From assembly GCA_964401045.1 (NCBI GenBank), contig CAYNXB010000099.1:1-8161 (forward strand): a stretch of 8,161 bases of DNA. The letters are read 5' to 3'. A model generated the notes under the pieces. It did no database searches. It had not been told where the DNA came from and saw nothing but the letters and a program-made list of their open reading frames with translations. The DNA is from CAYNXB01 sp964401045. Its GTDB lineage: Bacteria > Pseudomonadota > Alphaproteobacteria > Sphingomonadales > Sphingomonadaceae. The translations under genes and the position numbers were made by a program. Shown here piece after piece: positions 1-6,748 of the stretch; within the stretch, counting starts at the first letter, position 1; each line of letters begins with the position of its first letter.

Positions 1-620
1 AGCCGCCGGCCAATTCCGGTATCGTGCCGGAAGAATCGATCATCGTCGGCAACACCGTGACGTACGGCGCCATCGAAGGCGAAGCCTATCTGCGCGGCAT
101 CGCCGGCGAGCGTTTCGCGGTGCGCAACTCGGGCGCGATCGCGGTGGTCGAAGGCGCGGGCGACCATTGCTGCGAATACATGACCGGCGGCGTGGTGGTC
201 GTCCTCGGCAGGACCGGGCGGAACTTCGCCGCGGGCATGTCGGGCGGCATCGCCTACGTCTATGACGAGGACGGCGAATTCGGGAACCTGTGCAACATGG
301 CACAAGTCGACCTCGCGCCGATCGACGCCGCCCCGTCTTCCGATGATGGTCCAGAATCGTTTGGGGGCCGCCCGCAGCAGCGCCCGGTCGGCGTCGAGGA
401 CTTCGGCATGGGCGACATGCTGCGCCACGATGCCGAGCGGCTGCGCATCCTGGTCGAACGGCACAAGCTCCACACCGGCTCCAGCCGCGCTGCCGCGCTG
501 CTCGATGATTGGGACAACTCCTTGAAGAAGTTCGTGAAAGTCATGCCGACCGATTACGCCCGCGCCCTGAAGCAACTCGAAGCCGAACGTGACGAAGCCG
601 CTTCGGTCGCGGCGGAGTAA
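1..620 (+). CDS. gltB: Glutamate synthase (NADPH) large subunit, C-terminal fragment
   Basis: This is the last 205 codons of the large GOGAT subunit; the reading frame enters the window at base 3 and the gene continues off the left edge. The enzyme transfers the glutamine amide to 2-oxoglutarate, making glutamate in the cytoplasm. The visible part is the C-terminal right-handed beta-helix (GXGXG) domain. It shows the family repeats GEAYLRGIAGERFAVRNSG, GDHCCEYMTGG and GRTGRNFAAGMSGGIAYV, then the near-terminal KKFVKVMPTDYARAL block. The GTG at 24 is an internal valine, not a start. Between the beta-helix and the terminal helices lies a polar stretch (about bases 325-420, including GGRPQQRPVGVEDFGMGDM) that looks longer than in the GltB proteins I remember. 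gltD follows after 5 bp, as expected for a two-subunit enzyme. The catalytic amidotransferase and FMN domains lie outside the window. Confidence 0.96.
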   Translation, partial: PPANSGIVPEESIIVGNTVTYGAIEGEAYLRGIAGERFAVRNSGAIAVVEGAGDHCCEYMTGGVVVVLGRTGRNFAAGMSGGIAYVYDEDGEFGNLCNMAQVDLAPIDAAPSSDDGPESFGGRPQQRPVGVEDFGMGDMLRHDAERLRILVERHKLHTGSSRAAALLDDWDNSLKKFVKVMPTDYARALKQLEAERDEAASVAAE

Positions 621-625
621 CGGAC

Positions 626-2062
626 ATGGGCAAGGAAACCGGCTTCCTCGAGATCGAGCGCGAGGATCGCACTTACGAAGACCCCAGGAAGCGGATCGCG
701 AACTACAAGGAGTTCACGATTCCGCTGCCGACGGAGAAGCTTCAGAACCAGGCGGCGCGCTGCATGAACTGCGGCATTCCGTACTGTCACAACGGCTGTC
801 CGGTGAACAACATGATCCCGGACTGGAACCACCTGGTTTACGAAGGTGACTGGAAGGACGCGCTCGAGAACCTGCAGTCCACCAACAACTTCCCCGAGTT
901 CACCGGCCGGATCTGTCCCGCGCCGTGCGAAGCGAGCTGCACGCTCAACATCATTGATCAGCCGGTGACGATCAAGTCGATCGAGTGCGCGCTGGCCGAC
1001 AAGGGCTGGAAAAACGGCTGGATCGCGCCGCAAGTGCCCGCGGTGAAGACCGGCAAGAGCGTTGCGGTGATCGGCTCGGGCCCGGCGGGCCTCGCCTGCG
1101 CCCAGCAGCTCGCGCGTGCCGGCCATGCGGTGACCGTGTTCGAGAAGTCCGACCGGGTCGGCGGCTTGCTGCGTTACGGCATTCCCGACTTCAAGATGGA
1201 GAAGCACCTCATCAACCGCCGCGCGGTGCAGATGGAGGCCGAGGGCGTGACCTTCAAAACCTCGACCGAGGTCGGGGTCGACGTCTCGTTCAAGAGCTTG
1301 CGTGAGAACTTCGACGCGGTGGTCCTCGCGGGCGGCGCGGAAGACGCGCGCGGGCTGAACATCCCCGGCGCCGAGCTGCCCGGCGTGCGGCAGGCGATGG
1401 AATTCCTGACCCAGCAGAACAAGCGCAACGCCGGCGACGACGAGCAGCGCGCCGCGCCGCGCGGCACGCTCACCGCCAAGGATAAGGACGTGATCGTGAT
1501 CGGCGGCGGCGACACCGGTTCCGACTGCGTCGGCACGTCGAACCGGCAGGGTGCGCGCAGCGTGACCCAGATCGAGATCATGCCCCAGCCGCCCGAGCGC
1601 GAGAACAAGATGCTCACCTGGCCCGACTGGCCGATGAAGCTGCGCACCTCGTCGAGCCACGAGGAAGGCGTCGACCGCGATTGGGCCGTGCTGACCAAGG
1701 AAGTGGTTGGCGAGGACGGCCGCGTGACCGGCCTCAAGTGCGTCCGCGCGGACTGGACCGACGGCCAGCTCAAGGAAGTCGAAGGCAGCGAGTTCACCCT
1801 CAAGGCGGATCTGATCCTGCTGGCGATGGGGTTCCTCGGGCCGAAGAGGACGGGTCTGCTGAGCCAGGCGGGCGTAACGCTCGACCAGCGCGGGAATGTC
1901 GCGGCGGACACCAGCTCTTACGCGACGAGCGAGCCGGGCGTCTACGCGTGCGGCGACATGCGGCGCGGGCAGAGCCTGGTGGTGTGGGCGATCCGTGAGG
2001 GGCGGCAATGCGCGCGCGCGGTCGACGAATTGCTGATGGGGGCCACCGAGCTCCCGCGTTGA
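626..2062 (+). CDS. gltD: Glutamate synthase (NADPH) small subunit
   Basis: A complete 478-residue GOGAT beta subunit, the usual family length. It oxidises NADPH through FAD and passes electrons by iron-sulfur clusters to the FMN of GltB. Residues 46-58 hold the pattern CMNCGIPYCHNGC (Cys46, 49, 54, 58) and residues 97-105 hold CPAPCEASC (Cys97, 101, 105), the N-terminal 4Fe-4S ligands. The FAD Rossmann motif GSGPAG is at 150-155. The NADPH-binding motif GGGDTGSDC is at 293-301. The C-terminal FAD contact is YACGDMRRGQSLVVWAI (440-456). The ATG at 626 is supported by GGCGGAG (611-617), which overlaps the end of gltB and sits 8 bases upstream, so the two subunits are probably translationally linked. 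All expected cofactor residues are present. The fold is shared with dihydropyrimidine dehydrogenase-type flavoproteins, but adjacency to gltB settles the assignment. Confidence 0.97.
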   Translation: MGKETGFLEIEREDRTYEDPRKRIANYKEFTIPLPTEKLQNQAARCMNCGIPYCHNGCPVNNMIPDWNHLVYEGDWKDALENLQSTNNFPEFTGRICPAPCEASCTLNIIDQPVTIKSIECALADKGWKNGWIAPQVPAVKTGKSVAVIGSGPAGLACAQQLARAGHAVTVFEKSDRVGGLLRYGIPDFKMEKHLINRRAVQMEAEGVTFKTSTEVGVDVSFKSLRENFDAVVLAGGAEDARGLNIPGAELPGVRQAMEFLTQQNKRNAGDDEQRAAPRGTLTAKDKDVIVIGGGDTGSDCVGTSNRQGARSVTQIEIMPQPPERENKMLTWPDWPMKLRTSSSHEEGVDRDWAVLTKEVVGEDGRVTGLKCVRADWTDGQLKEVEGSEFTLKADLILLAMGFLGPKRTGLLSQAGVTLDQRGNVAADTSSYATSEPGVYACGDMRRGQSLVVWAIREGRQCARAVDELLMGATELPR

Positions 2063-2080
2063 GGCGGTCCGCAAGCTAAC

Positions 2081-2085
2081 AGGAG
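2081..2085 (+). promoter_or_regulatory. Ribosome binding site of pfkB
   Basis: AGGAG lies five bases before the ATG at 2091 and is the cleanest Shine-Dalgarno match in the window. It fixes the pfkB start and indicates independent translation initiation rather than coupling to gltD, whose stop is 28 bp upstream. Confidence 0.75.
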
Positions 2086-2090
2086 TCCCG

Positions 2091-3017
2091 ATGCCGACGA
2101 TCGCCACGGTGACGATGAACCCGACGGTCGACCTCAGCTACGAGGTCAACAAGGTCATACCCACGCGCAAGATCCGCGGCGTGAGCGAGCGGATCGACCC
2201 CGGCGGCGGCGGGATCAACGTCGCCCGCGTGTTCACGCGGCTGGGTGGCAAGGCGACCTGCTATTACGTCTCGGGCGGTGCGACCGGCACCACGCTCGAC
2301 GGGCTCCTCGGCGCGCTGCCGTTCTCGTGCTTCCCGATGCGCATCGCCGGGAACAGCCGCATCGGCGTCAACATCTTCGAACTCGAGACCGGCCTCGAAT
2401 ATCGCTTCCTCCCGCCCGGCCCGGTGGTGACCGAGCATGAATGGGCCGCCGGGCTTCACAAGCTGGAGGAGATCGAGGCCGACTACATCGTCGCGTCGGG
2501 CTCGCTGCCGCGCGGGATGCCCGCCGATTTCTACGCCCATATCACCCGCCTGGCGGGCAAGAAGGGCATCAAGATGGTGCTCGACACCTCGGGCGCCCCA
2601 TTGCGCGAGGGGCTGGCCGGCGCGCCGGTCCATTTCGTGAAGCCGAACTTGCGCGAATTCCAGGAACTGGTCGGGCGCGAGTTGGCCGGCAAGGACCAGG
2701 TGATCGAGGCGGCGAGGGAATTCGTCAGCAGCGGGCAGACCGAGATCATCGTGGTGACGATGGACGTGGAAGGCGCGGTGCTGGTGACTGGAGACGACGA
2801 GATGTTCCTCCCGGCGATGGAAGTCCCGGCCAAGAGCGCGATCGGCGCGGGCGATTCGTTCATCGCCGGCATGCTCTACCGCCTGGCCGAAGGCGACACC
2901 GCGCGCCAGGCGTTCCGCTACGGCATGGCCGCGGGCAGCGCGGCGATGCTCACCGTCGGCACCGAGCTCGCCAAGCCGGCCGATATCGACCGGTTGCTGG
3001 CGGAGAATCCGCAATAG
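2091..3017 (+). CDS. pfkB: PfkB-family sugar-phosphate kinase, probably 6-phosphofructokinase II
   Basis: A complete 308-residue ribokinase-fold (PfkB) kinase, predicted to phosphorylate a phosphosugar with ATP in the cytoplasm. Visible motifs are PGGGGINVAR (37-46, substrate-binding signature), VSGGATG (60-66), KPNLREF (184-190) and the signature IGAGDSFIAGM (251-261), with Asp255 the expected catalytic base in the anion hole. GGGGINVAR and the length match E. coli PfkB (Pfk-2) better than FruK or LacC, which carry GGKG at this place. I therefore favour fructose-6-phosphate as substrate, but fructose-1-phosphate or tagatose-6-phosphate cannot be excluded. The start is well supported: AGGAG at 2081-2085 lies 5 bases before the ATG. 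The gene follows gltD by 28 bp on the same strand and may be co-transcribed with gltBD. No neighbouring carbohydrate genes indicate the pathway. Confidence 0.9.
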   Translation: MPTIATVTMNPTVDLSYEVNKVIPTRKIRGVSERIDPGGGGINVARVFTRLGGKATCYYVSGGATGTTLDGLLGALPFSCFPMRIAGNSRIGVNIFELETGLEYRFLPPGPVVTEHEWAAGLHKLEEIEADYIVASGSLPRGMPADFYAHITRLAGKKGIKMVLDTSGAPLREGLAGAPVHFVKPNLREFQELVGRELAGKDQVIEAAREFVSSGQTEIIVVTMDVEGAVLVTGDDEMFLPAMEVPAKSAIGAGDSFIAGMLYRLAEGDTARQAFRYGMAAGSAAMLTVGTELAKPADIDRLLAENPQ

Positions 3018-3023
3018 ATCTCC

Positions 3024-3041
3024 CCTCCCGTCAGCGGGGGG
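3024..3041. terminator. GC-rich hairpin between convergent pfkB and ung, possible bidirectional terminator
   Basis: Bases 3024-3030 can pair with 3035-3041 (7 bp including one G-T pair) around a TCAG loop, in the 33-bp gap between the two converging stop codons. There is no T-run on either strand, so it does not meet the classic intrinsic terminator pattern. The position suggests a role in ending or stabilising both transcripts. It could equally be a dispersed palindromic repeat unit; only one copy is in this window. Confidence 0.4.
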
Positions 3042-3050
3042 ATTCCATCG

Positions 3051-3728
3051 CTACCAATCAATCGCCCCGCGTCCGTTCGCCTCGAGAAACGCGTTCGCCT
3101 GGCTGAACGGCTTCGAGCCGAAAAATCCTGAATATGCCGATAGCGGGCTCGGGTGCGGCGCGGTCAGGACGAGGTGGCGATTCGCCCCCTTAAGCTCCGG
3201 AATACGCTCTGCCTTCTTGCGTGCGTGGCTGCCCCACAGGATGAACACGCTCGGGTCCTGCCGCGCCGCGACCGCCGCCACCGCGGCGTCGGTGATCGCC
3301 TCCCATCCGCGCCCGGCATGGCTACCGGCCTGCCCCCCCTCGACTGTCAGCGAGTTGTTGAGCAGCAGCACGCCCTGCCGTGCCCAGTGTTCGAGGTTCC
3401 CGTGCGGCGGCGCGGGCACGCCGAGGTCGCTTGCCAGCTCCTTGTGGATGTTGACCAGCGACGGCGGCACCCGCACGCCTTCGGGCACAGAGAAGCACAG
3501 CCCGTGCGCCTGCCCAGGCCCGTGATACGGGTCTTGCCCGAGGATCACCACCTTGACCTGGTCGAGCGGCGTCAGGTCGAGAGCGCGCAGCCGAACGCCC
3601 CGCGGTGGATAGATCGTCCTGCCCGCTTCTTCCTGCGCACGCAGCCAGCCGCCCAGGCGCCGGCTTTCGGGCAGCGCAAGTACGGGATCGAGCGCCTGAC
3701 GCCAGCTTTCGGGAACGGTGTCTGCCAT
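3051..3728 (-). CDS. ung: Uracil-DNA glycosylase, family 1
   Basis: A complete 225-residue UDG that removes uracil from DNA (from cytosine deamination or dUTP misincorporation) and starts base excision repair. The family 1 motifs are all present. GQDPYHG is at 64-70, with Asp66 expected to activate water and Tyr68 closing the pocket. LLLNN is at 121-125, with Asn124 reading uracil. HPSPLSA is at 192-198, with His192 stabilising the transition state and the loop inserting in the minor groove. The length agrees with bacterial Ung. The ATG (complement of 3726-3728) is chosen because the conserved N-terminal helix follows; the upstream Shine-Dalgarno is poor (AAGAA right next to the start). The gene stands alone, convergent with pfkB and divergent from nrnC, so it probably has its own promoter in the 79-bp gap at 3729-3807. 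Confidence 0.97.
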   Translation of the reverse strand: MADTVPESWRQALDPVLALPESRRLGGWLRAQEEAGRTIYPPRGVRLRALDLTPLDQVKVVILGQDPYHGPGQAHGLCFSVPEGVRVPPSLVNIHKELASDLGVPAPPHGNLEHWARQGVLLLNNSLTVEGGQAGSHAGRGWEAITDAAVAAVAARQDPSVFILWGSHARKKAERIPELKGANRHLVLTAPHPSPLSAYSGFFGSKPFSQANAFLEANGRGAIDW

Positions 3729-3807
3729 TTCTTGAAGTTAGGCGCGGCGGCGCGGCCTCGCCAGCGGCCCTTTCCCTCTTTCCCCAATCCGCCTAAGGCC
3801 CAGCGCC
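3729..3807. promoter_or_regulatory. Divergent intergenic region between ung and nrnC, inferred promoter region
   Basis: This 79-bp gap must hold the 5' signals of ung (leftward) and probably of the nrnC-lptC-lptA group (rightward). A TTGAAG at 3732-3737 resembles a -35 box on the plus strand, but no convincing -10 follows at the right distance. TAAGG at 3794-3798, nine bases before the ATG at 3808, is a plausible ribosome binding site for nrnC. No operator-like palindrome is evident. The promoter role is inferred from gene orientation alone. Confidence 0.4.
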
Positions 3808-4425
3808 ATGGCCGTTTACTTTCACGAAGAAGACTTGCCCGCGGGCGTACTCGCCCCCGGCCCGATCGCCATCGATACCGAGACGATGGGGCTAATCACA
3901 GCGCGCGACCGGCTGTGCGTGGTGCAGATCAGCGATGGCAAGGGCGACGAGCATCTGGTCCGCTTCGCCGTCGGCAGCCGTTACGATGCGCCGAACCTCA
4001 AGGAAGTGCTGGCGGACCCGGCGCGGCTCAAGCTGTTCCACTTCGCGCGGTTCGATCTCGCGGCGATCTACCATTACCTGGGGGTGATGGCGACGCCGGT
4101 GTTCTGCACCAAGATCGCCAGCAAGCTGACCCGCACCTACACCGACCGCCACGGGCTGAAGAACCTGGTCAACGAGATGCTCGGGGCGGAGATTTCCAAG
4201 CAGCAGCAGAGCTCCGACTGGGGTGCGCCCGAGCTGACCGACGCGCAGCGCGACTATGCCGCGAGCGACGTGCGCTTCCTCCATCGGCTGCACGCGCAGT
4301 TCGTGAATCTGCTGGCGCGCGAAGGCCGCAGCGAGATCGCCGAGGCATGCTTCGCGTTCCTGCCCACCCGCGCGAAGCTCGACCTCGCCGGCTGGGCCGA
4401 TCGCGACATCTTCAGCCACGAGTAA
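3808..4425 (+). CDS. nrnC: NrnC-type nanoRNase (RNase D-like DEDDy 3'-5' exonuclease)
   Basis: A complete 205-residue protein made of a single DEDDy exonuclease domain. Exo I is IDTETMGL (Asp23, Glu25), Exo II is FHFARFDLA (Asp83) and Exo III is YAASD (Tyr150, Asp154), the four acidic metal ligands plus tyrosine. It lacks the C-terminal HRDC domains of full-length RNase D, which is nearly twice as long. The segments FCTKIASKLTRTYTDRHGLK (99-118), SKQQQSSDW (130-138) and EACFAFLPTRAKLDL (179-193) match what I recall of NrnC from Brucella and Bartonella. That enzyme degrades very short RNAs, down to dinucleotides and pGpG, and replaces Orn in many alphaproteobacteria. The assignment of NrnC over a generic small RNase D rests on memory. 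It leads the lptC-lptA group by 24 bp and is probably co-transcribed with it. Confidence 0.9.
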   Translation: MAVYFHEEDLPAGVLAPGPIAIDTETMGLITARDRLCVVQISDGKGDEHLVRFAVGSRYDAPNLKEVLADPARLKLFHFARFDLAAIYHYLGVMATPVFCTKIASKLTRTYTDRHGLKNLVNEMLGAEISKQQQSSDWGAPELTDAQRDYAASDVRFLHRLHAQFVNLLAREGRSEIAEACFAFLPTRAKLDLAGWADRDIFSHE

Positions 4426-4449
4426 GCAGGCAAGGCTGAGGCGAGGCAC

Positions 4450-5094
4450 ATGACCCAGTTGGCCGACGATATCCGGGACCGCCGCAAGGCCTTCGCCCTG
4501 CCCGGCGGCGCGCACGACAAGCTGATCCACCGCCTCAACGTGATCCTCCCCGCCGCGGTGGGCGTGGTGGCGGCGCTGATGATCATCACCCCGCTCAGTC
4601 CGCGCGGCGAAGTCAGCTTCCTGCTCGACCGCAACAAGGTCGAAGTCGCGAAAGACCGGCTCCGGGTCGATAACGCGATGTACCGCGGGCAGGACGACAA
4701 GGGCCGCCCGTTCTCGCTCATCGCCGGCGAGGCGATGCAGCAAAGCGTCACCGTGCCGGTGGTGCAGCTGAGCAACCTTTCGGCCCGTATGCTGCTCAGC
4801 GAAGGGCCCGCGGTGCTCGAGGCCGCGGGCGGCAGCTACAATATCGATACCGAGCGCGTTGCGGTCGACGGGGTAGTCCGCTTCACCGCCGCCGACGGTT
4901 ATCGCATGACGGCGAGCGGCGTCTCGATCGACTTGCCGACCCGCAAGGTGATCGGTTCGGGCCGTGTCGAAGGCGCAGTCCCGGCCGGAACCTTCAGCGC
5001 CGACCGGATCGAGGCCGATCTCGGCGAGCGTACGGTTTCGCTCGCCGGCAATGCCCGCTTGCACATGGAGCCGGGCAAGTTGAGGATGCCTTGA
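4450..5094 (+). CDS. lptC: LPS export system inner-membrane protein LptC
   Basis: A complete 214-residue bitopic membrane protein. A basic cytoplasmic N-terminus of about 30 residues precedes one hydrophobic segment (about 31-47, VILPAAVGVVAALMIIT). A periplasmic beta-jellyroll domain of the OstA/LptC type follows, with its typical repeating pattern (for example YNIDTERVAVDG and YRMTASGVSIDL). LptC anchors the periplasmic bridge to the LptB2FG transporter and passes lipopolysaccharide to LptA. Sequence conservation in LptC is low, so the call rests on topology, the late beta-strand motifs and the downstream lptA. The cytoplasmic tail is longer than in E. coli LptC. The start at 4450 is preceded by purine-rich GAGGCGAGG (4438-4446). 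The stop TGA overlaps the lptA ATG by one base. lptB is not adjacent. Confidence 0.9.
   Translation: MTQLADDIRDRRKAFALPGGAHDKLIHRLNVILPAAVGVVAALMIITPLSPRGEVSFLLDRNKVEVAKDRLRVDNAMYRGQDDKGRPFSLIAGEAMQQSVTVPVVQLSNLSARMLLSEGPAVLEAAGGSYNIDTERVAVDGVVRFTAADGYRMTASGVSIDLPTRKVIGSGRVEGAVPAGTFSADRIEADLGERTVSLAGNARLHMEPGKLRMP
5082..5086 (+). promoter_or_regulatory. Ribosome binding site deciding the lptA start
   Basis: GAGGA inside the 3' end of lptC lies 7 bases before the ATG at 5094. This spacing favours that ATG over the in-frame TTG one codon earlier (5091). The ATG shares its A with the lptC stop TGA, which suggests coupled translation. Confidence 0.6.
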
Positions 5095-5621
5095 TGACCT
5101 TGAAGCCGCTGCTCCGCCCCGCGCTCGCCGGGTTCGTGCTCACCGCTGCCGCGCTGCTCGGCTGGCAGCACCTCGCCGCGCAGGCGATTGCCGGGCACAA
5201 TTCCAACGCGCCGGTCGATTACGCCGCCGACCGGATCGAGCTGCAGGACAAGCAGAACCGCGTGGTCCTTTCGGGCAATGTCCACATCACGCAGGCCGGC
5301 CTGAACATCAATGCCGCGCGGGTGACGGTGGCCTACACCGATACCGGCTCGCTCCAGATCCAGCGCATCGACGCGACCGGCGGTGTTGTCGTGACCCGCG
5401 GCACCGAGCGGGCGAGTGGCTCGGTCGCGGTCTACGACTTCAACCGCCGGATCATCACCATGTCGGGCAACGTGAAGCTCAACCGCTCCGGCGATACGCT
5501 CAACGGCGGGCGGCTGGTGATCGACTTGCGCTCCGGGCTGTCGAGCGTCGATGGATCGGGCGGCTCGGCGGGCAAGGGCGGCCGGGTCAGCGGGACGTTC
5601 TCGGTCCCGGATTCCAACTGA
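5094..5621 (+). CDS. lptA: LPS transport periplasmic protein LptA
   Basis: A complete 175-residue OstA-family protein that forms the periplasmic bridge carrying lipopolysaccharide from LptC to LptDE. A signal peptide is visible: a short basic start (MTLKPLLRP), a hydrophobic core (ALAGFVLTAAALLGW) and a likely cleavage after about AAQA (residues 26-29). The mature part shows the family pattern DYAADRIELQDKQNRVVLSG, GNVHITQAGLNINAARVTV and, later, MSGNVKLNRSGDTLNGGRLVID, the repeating strands of the beta-jellyroll. The tail is Gly/Ser-rich and probably disordered. I choose the ATG at 5094, which overlaps the lptC stop as TGATG; the TTG at 5091 would add only one residue. The usual next gene, lptB, is absent: after 80 bp the opposite-strand holA ends. 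Confidence 0.92.
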   Translation: MTLKPLLRPALAGFVLTAAALLGWQHLAAQAIAGHNSNAPVDYAADRIELQDKQNRVVLSGNVHITQAGLNINAARVTVAYTDTGSLQIQRIDATGGVVVTRGTERASGSVAVYDFNRRIITMSGNVKLNRSGDTLNGGRLVIDLRSGLSSVDGSGGSAGKGGRVSGTFSVPDSN

Positions 5622-5701
5622 GCTGCGCCTTCGCAAGCGTGTCGGGTAAGGCAACCGGGTAACTAGGCGCTCGCCAGATGAACCCGCTACCGGCGTTGGA
5701 G
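5622..5701. other. Convergent intergenic gap between lptA and holA with weak potential hairpin
   Basis: No gene is seen in these 80 bp between two converging stop codons. Bases 5656-5660 (CGGGT) can pair with 5682-5686 (ACCCG). Inside them a second short stem forms, 5663-5668 with 5673-5677, with one bulged base. This compound structure is interrupted and has no T-tract, so a terminator function is only a suggestion from its place between converging operons. Confidence 0.3.
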
Positions 5702-6748
5702 CTAACGCTTCAGCGCCGCCGCCTGCCGGGTGATCTCGGCAAGGCCCTGCGACAGCAGCAATTCGGCCGACTGGTTTGTCGCCAGCAGCGCGCGGTGCAG
5801 CGCGACCAGGCGTGCGACCAGCCGCGCGAGCTTGGGGCCGCGCCACAGCCGCAATTGCTGCGTCAGCTCGGCCTTTTCGCGGAAAAACACCCGCCGCGCC
5901 TGCACTTCGCTGTCGATCAGTGAGCCCGCGTCGCCGCGCGGGCCTAGCTTCGCCGCGAGTTGCGCCAATTGCGCCGCGCGGCGCTCGAACGCGAGCAGCA
6001 GCCCCACCGGGTTCATCGAGGTTTCGCGCATCCGGTGAAGCTCGCCCGCTAGCCGGCCGCTTTCGCCCGAGAGCACCGCGTTGACCAGCGGCATGAAGCC
6101 GTCCTCCTCGGTCTTCGCACCGACCGCGTCGAGGTCTTCCGCACTGGCAGTCACCGGCGACAGCGGGCTCGCGTCGACATAGATGGCGAGCTTGTCGACT
6201 TCGGACCGCGCGAGGCGAACGTCGAGCCCGGCGGCGCGGGCGATGCGTTCGGCGAGGCCCGCATCGAGCTTCAGCCCGGCGCCATCGGACATCGCCCGGA
6301 CCTCGCGCGTGACCGAGGCGAGATCGGGCGGGTAGAACATCGCCACCAGCGCATCCTTGCGCTTTTCGAGCAGCTTGGCGGTGCGCGACTTGTCGGTCGC
6401 GGAAGTGGCAACGACCAGCACCGGGCATGGCTCGGCCCCGCCCATGTCGAGGCTGTCCGCCAGCAGGCTGAGCGCGTCATGCGCCTCGTCGCCCGCGGCG
6501 CGCACGTAGATGTGGCGCGTTTCGCCGAACAGCGAAGAGGAGCGGGCTTCGTCCGCCAGCAGCGCCGGGTCCTTGCGCACATCGGCTCCGCTGAGTTCGA
6601 CGCGTTCGCCCGGGTTGTCGAGCTGCGCAACGAGCTTGTCCGCAGCGGCCGATGCACCGGCCTCGTCCTGGCCGCAGAAAAAGAACATCCGGCACTGTTG
6701 CACCGCGCGCGGGGCGACGGTGGCAAAGTCCCGCTGGGTCGCCTTCAC
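5702..6748 (-). CDS. holA: DNA polymerase III subunit delta
   Basis: A 348-residue clamp-loader subunit, the usual length for HolA. Delta opens the beta sliding clamp as part of the clamp-loader complex at the replication fork. The protein begins VKATQRDFATVAPRA (first residue read as Met) and shows FFFCGQDEAGAS (22-33) at the first strand of the AAA+-like domain, which lacks a true Walker A. It then has MFYPPDLASVTREVRAM (137-153), GLDVRLARSEVDKLAIY (174-190) in the lid region, and the helical collar domain to the end. I chose the GTG at 6748-6746 because it overlaps the lptE stop as GTGA and opens the conserved KATQ segment. The frame stays open to 7108, but that extension is antisense-like Arg-rich shadow over lptE. 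An AGGA lies 12 bases upstream. It is last in the leuS-lptE-holA group. Confidence 0.93.
   Translation of the reverse strand: MKATQRDFATVAPRAVQQCRMFFFCGQDEAGASAAADKLVAQLDNPGERVELSGADVRKDPALLADEARSSSLFGETRHIYVRAAGDEAHDALSLLADSLDMGGAEPCPVLVVATSATDKSRTAKLLEKRKDALVAMFYPPDLASVTREVRAMSDGAGLKLDAGLAERIARAAGLDVRLARSEVDKLAIYVDASPLSPVTASAEDLDAVGAKTEEDGFMPLVNAVLSGESGRLAGELHRMRETSMNPVGLLLAFERRAAQLAQLAAKLGPRGDAGSLIDSEVQARRVFFREKAELTQQLRLWRGPKLARLVARLVALHRALLATNQSAELLLSQGLAEITRQAAALKR

Noticed and set aside
554..2107. 517-codon open frame on the minus strand opposite gltD
   Set aside because: Its product is rich in Arg, Ala, His, Leu and Asp with no recognisable domain. It is the expected antisense shadow of a GC-rich gene whose third codon positions are mostly G or C. 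gltD has every cofactor motif of its family.
2076..3014. 312-codon open frame on the minus strand opposite pfkB
   Set aside because: It mirrors pfkB almost exactly, has biased low-information composition and no motif. pfkB has a strong ribosome binding site and family signatures.
3732..3760. Sigma-70-type promoter for nrnC starting with TTGAAG
   Set aside because: No AT-rich -10 element is present at about 17 bases spacing; the following bases are nearly all G and C.
3153..4439. 428-codon plus-strand open frame spanning ung, the intergenic gap and nrnC in another frame
   Set aside because: It crosses two well-supported genes and their divergent promoter gap, and its Arg/Pro-rich product resembles no family. 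It is a shadow.
3892..5064. 390-codon minus-strand open frame opposite nrnC and lptC
   Set aside because: It is antisense to two genes with clear motifs and crosses their boundary, with no recognisable domain.
4899..6428. 509-codon minus-strand open frame over holA, the intergenic gap, lptA and the end of lptC
   Set aside because: It runs out of frame with holA and antisense to lptA, and is Arg/Ala-rich without any domain. It is open only because stop codons are rare at this GC content.
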